A stretch of 64,000 bases of DNA from Sphingomonas sp. Leaf407 (GTDB lineage Bacteria; Pseudomonadota; Alphaproteobacteria; Sphingomonadales; Sphingomonadaceae): the NCBI RefSeq assembly GCF_001425385.1, contig NZ_LMQO01000001.1, positions 310,001 through 374,000 of the forward strand, read 5' to 3'. Of the stretch, positions 62,836 through 64,000 are shown piece by piece. The notes below the pieces were generated by a model. It was not told the DNA's origin. It searched no databases and saw only the letters and a list, made by a program, of their open reading frames with translations. Position 1 is the first letter of the stretch. Every line of letters starts with the position of its first letter. Made by a program: the position numbers and the translations under genes.

Positions 62836-64000
62836 ATGTTTCGTACCATGGCGTCCGTCCTGCTCGCTTCCACCGCGCTCGCCGGTGCTCCCGCACTGGC
62901 GCAGACCGCGCCGTCCGCCCCGCCGGTGAAGGCCGCGCCGCTCTCGGCGCTCGTCGCCCCGGTCAACATTCCGTACGAAAAATTCACCCTGCCCAACGGC
63001 CTGACCGTCATCACCCATACCGACCGCAAGGCGCCGATCGTCGCGGTGTCGGTGTGGTACGATGTCGGGTCGAAGCATGAGCCGACCGGCAAGACCGGTT
63101 TTGCCCATTTGTTCGAACATCTTATGTTCAATGGCTCGGAAAATGCGCCGGGCGATTTCTTCGATCCGCTGCGCTCGATCGGCGCGACCGACCTGAACGG
63201 CACGACCAGCTACGACCGCACCAATTATTTCGAGACGGTGCCCAAGCCCGCGCTCGACCGCGCGCTGTTCCTCGAATCCGATCGCATGGGCTATCTGCTC
63301 GGCGCGGTGACGCAGGGCGTGCTGGATGAACAGCGCGGCGTGGTGCAGAACGAGAAGCGGCAGGGCGACAACCAGCCCTATGGCCTGGTGCGTTACAAGA
63401 TGACCGAGGGCATCTTCCCGCAGGGCCACCCGTATCGCCACTCGGTCATCGGTTCGATGGCCGATCTCGACGCCGCCAGCCTAGAGGACGTGAAGTCGTG
63501 GTTCCGTGGCCATTACGGCCCGAACAACGCGGTGCTGGTGCTGGCCGGCGACATCGACGCCAAGGAAGCGCGCCCGCTGGTCGAGAAATATTTCGGCGCG
63601 ATCCCTAAGGGCCCGGAATCGGTCCTGCCGACGATCACTGTGCCGACGCTGGCCGCGCCGGTGCGCGAGGAGATGAAGGACCGCGTCGCCGCGACGATGA
63701 TTATGAAGGTCTGGCCGGTGCCGGGTCTGAACGATCCCGATTCGCCGGCGCTCGACGTGGCGATGAGCGCGTTCGGCGGGCTGGCCTCGTCGCGGCTCGA
63801 CAATGAACTGGTGAAGCGTGAGAAGCTGGCGGTGCAGGTGTCGGCGGGCGTGCAGTCGCTGTCGCAGGCCGGCATGCTGATCGTCCGTGCGGTCGTGCGC
63901 CCCGGCGTCGATGCCAAGCAGGTCGAGGCACGGCTCGACCAGATGATCGCCGACTATCTGCGCACCGGCCCTACCGCCGACGAAGTGGCGCGCGTCGCCA
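62836..64000 (+). CDS. M16 zinc peptidase (pitrilysin type), 5' part; continues beyond window
   Basis: 388 codons visible from ATG 62836, with GGGGG upstream; the frame is open to the last base. A signal peptide (MFRTMASVLLASTALAGAPA) indicates export. The inverted zinc motif HLFEH is at residues 91-95 (His91, Glu94, His95), with the third ligand Glu in the DEQRGVVQNEKRQG segment, typical of the processing-peptidase-like M16 proteases of sphingomonads. The second M16 domain lies beyond the edge. It probably degrades periplasmic peptides. Confidence 0.94.
   Translation, partial: MFRTMASVLLASTALAGAPALAQTAPSAPPVKAAPLSALVAPVNIPYEKFTLPNGLTVITHTDRKAPIVAVSVWYDVGSKHEPTGKTGFAHLFEHLMFNGSENAPGDFFDPLRSIGATDLNGTTSYDRTNYFETVPKPALDRALFLESDRMGYLLGAVTQGVLDEQRGVVQNEKRQGDNQPYGLVRYKMTEGIFPQGHPYRHSVIGSMADLDAASLEDVKSWFRGHYGPNNAVLVLAGDIDAKEARPLVEKYFGAIPKGPESVLPTITVPTLAAPVREEMKDRVAATMIMKVWPVPGLNDPDSPALDVAMSAFGGLASSRLDNELVKREKLAVQVSAGVQSLSQAGMLIVRAVVRPGVDAKQVEARLDQMIADYLRTGPTADEVARVA

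Overview
The window looks like a chromosomal segment of a sphingomonad (Sphingomonas or a close relative, Alphaproteobacteria). The evidence is high GC content, TonB-dependent receptors of the sphingomonad/Caulobacter type, a CcrM-type GANTC methyltransferase, branched-chain 2-oxoacid dehydrogenase genes in E1alpha-E1beta-E2 order, and PRC-barrel and DUF1272 proteins familiar from that group. No rRNA operon, phage, insertion sequence, integrase or CRISPR array is visible. Two tRNAs are present: Lys-UUU and Pro-GGG. All identifications come from reading the sequence and recalling families; no database search was run.

Layout. 1-8.3 kb: the end of a TonB-dependent receptor, acyl-CoA thioesterase II, a two-domain beta-oxidation enzyme divergent from an acyl-CoA ligase, and an ABC-F ATPase. 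8.5-20 kb: EcsC-like protein, M3 oligopeptidase, a small lower-GC patch (DUF6985 protein plus a broken VOC gene), PRC-barrel membrane protein, bkd E1alpha/E1beta/E2, an RsiV-like secreted protein, a DUF885 metallopeptidase, and a family 5 uracil-DNA glycosylase divergent from folK. 20-30.5 kb: tRNA-Lys, AraC regulator, PAP2 phosphatase, a GIY-YIG-like protein, rnc-lepB, pgi-gor, a dicarboxylate symporter and glmM. 30.6-42.9 kb: DUF1272 protein, a thiD-VOC fusion coupled to an unknown gene and rnhB, ccrM, folP, tRNA-Pro, yajC-secD-secF-Mth938, glycosyltransferase, OsmC, glycine-zipper protein, thpR and a Bax-inhibitor-1 family protein. 42.9-51.6 kb: small unknowns, lipoproteins, GNAT, a siderophore receptor, an unknown gene with ferredoxin-NADP reductase, and a chemotaxis receptor. 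51.6-64 kb: ArsC/Spx protein, panB, a YfgM-like protein-bamB-der-tusA block, a divergent glycosyltransferase cluster with a polytopic membrane protein, lipoprotein, and the start of an M16 peptidase.

The coherent themes are envelope biogenesis (lepB, yajC-secDF, bamB, glmM, glycosyltransferases), fatty-acid and branched-chain oxidation, folate synthesis (folK, folP), and iron uptake (siderophore receptor and fpr, sharing a Fur-like operator).

The most striking non-coding signals are: seven GANTC sites within 111 bp just upstream of ccrM; two near-identical Fur-like boxes 3.7 kb apart; and at least twelve intergenic palindromic elements of three families. Every one of those elements lies downstream of a gene end and none lies between divergent promoters. 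Two copies of one family keep their stem by a compensatory base change. No clearly new defence or mobile system was found. The best protein candidates for novelty are the GIY-YIG-like protein, the ThiD-VOC fusion, the unknown Fur-linked protein at 48.6-49.0 kb and the glycosyltransferase/membrane-protein cluster near 58-61.6 kb.
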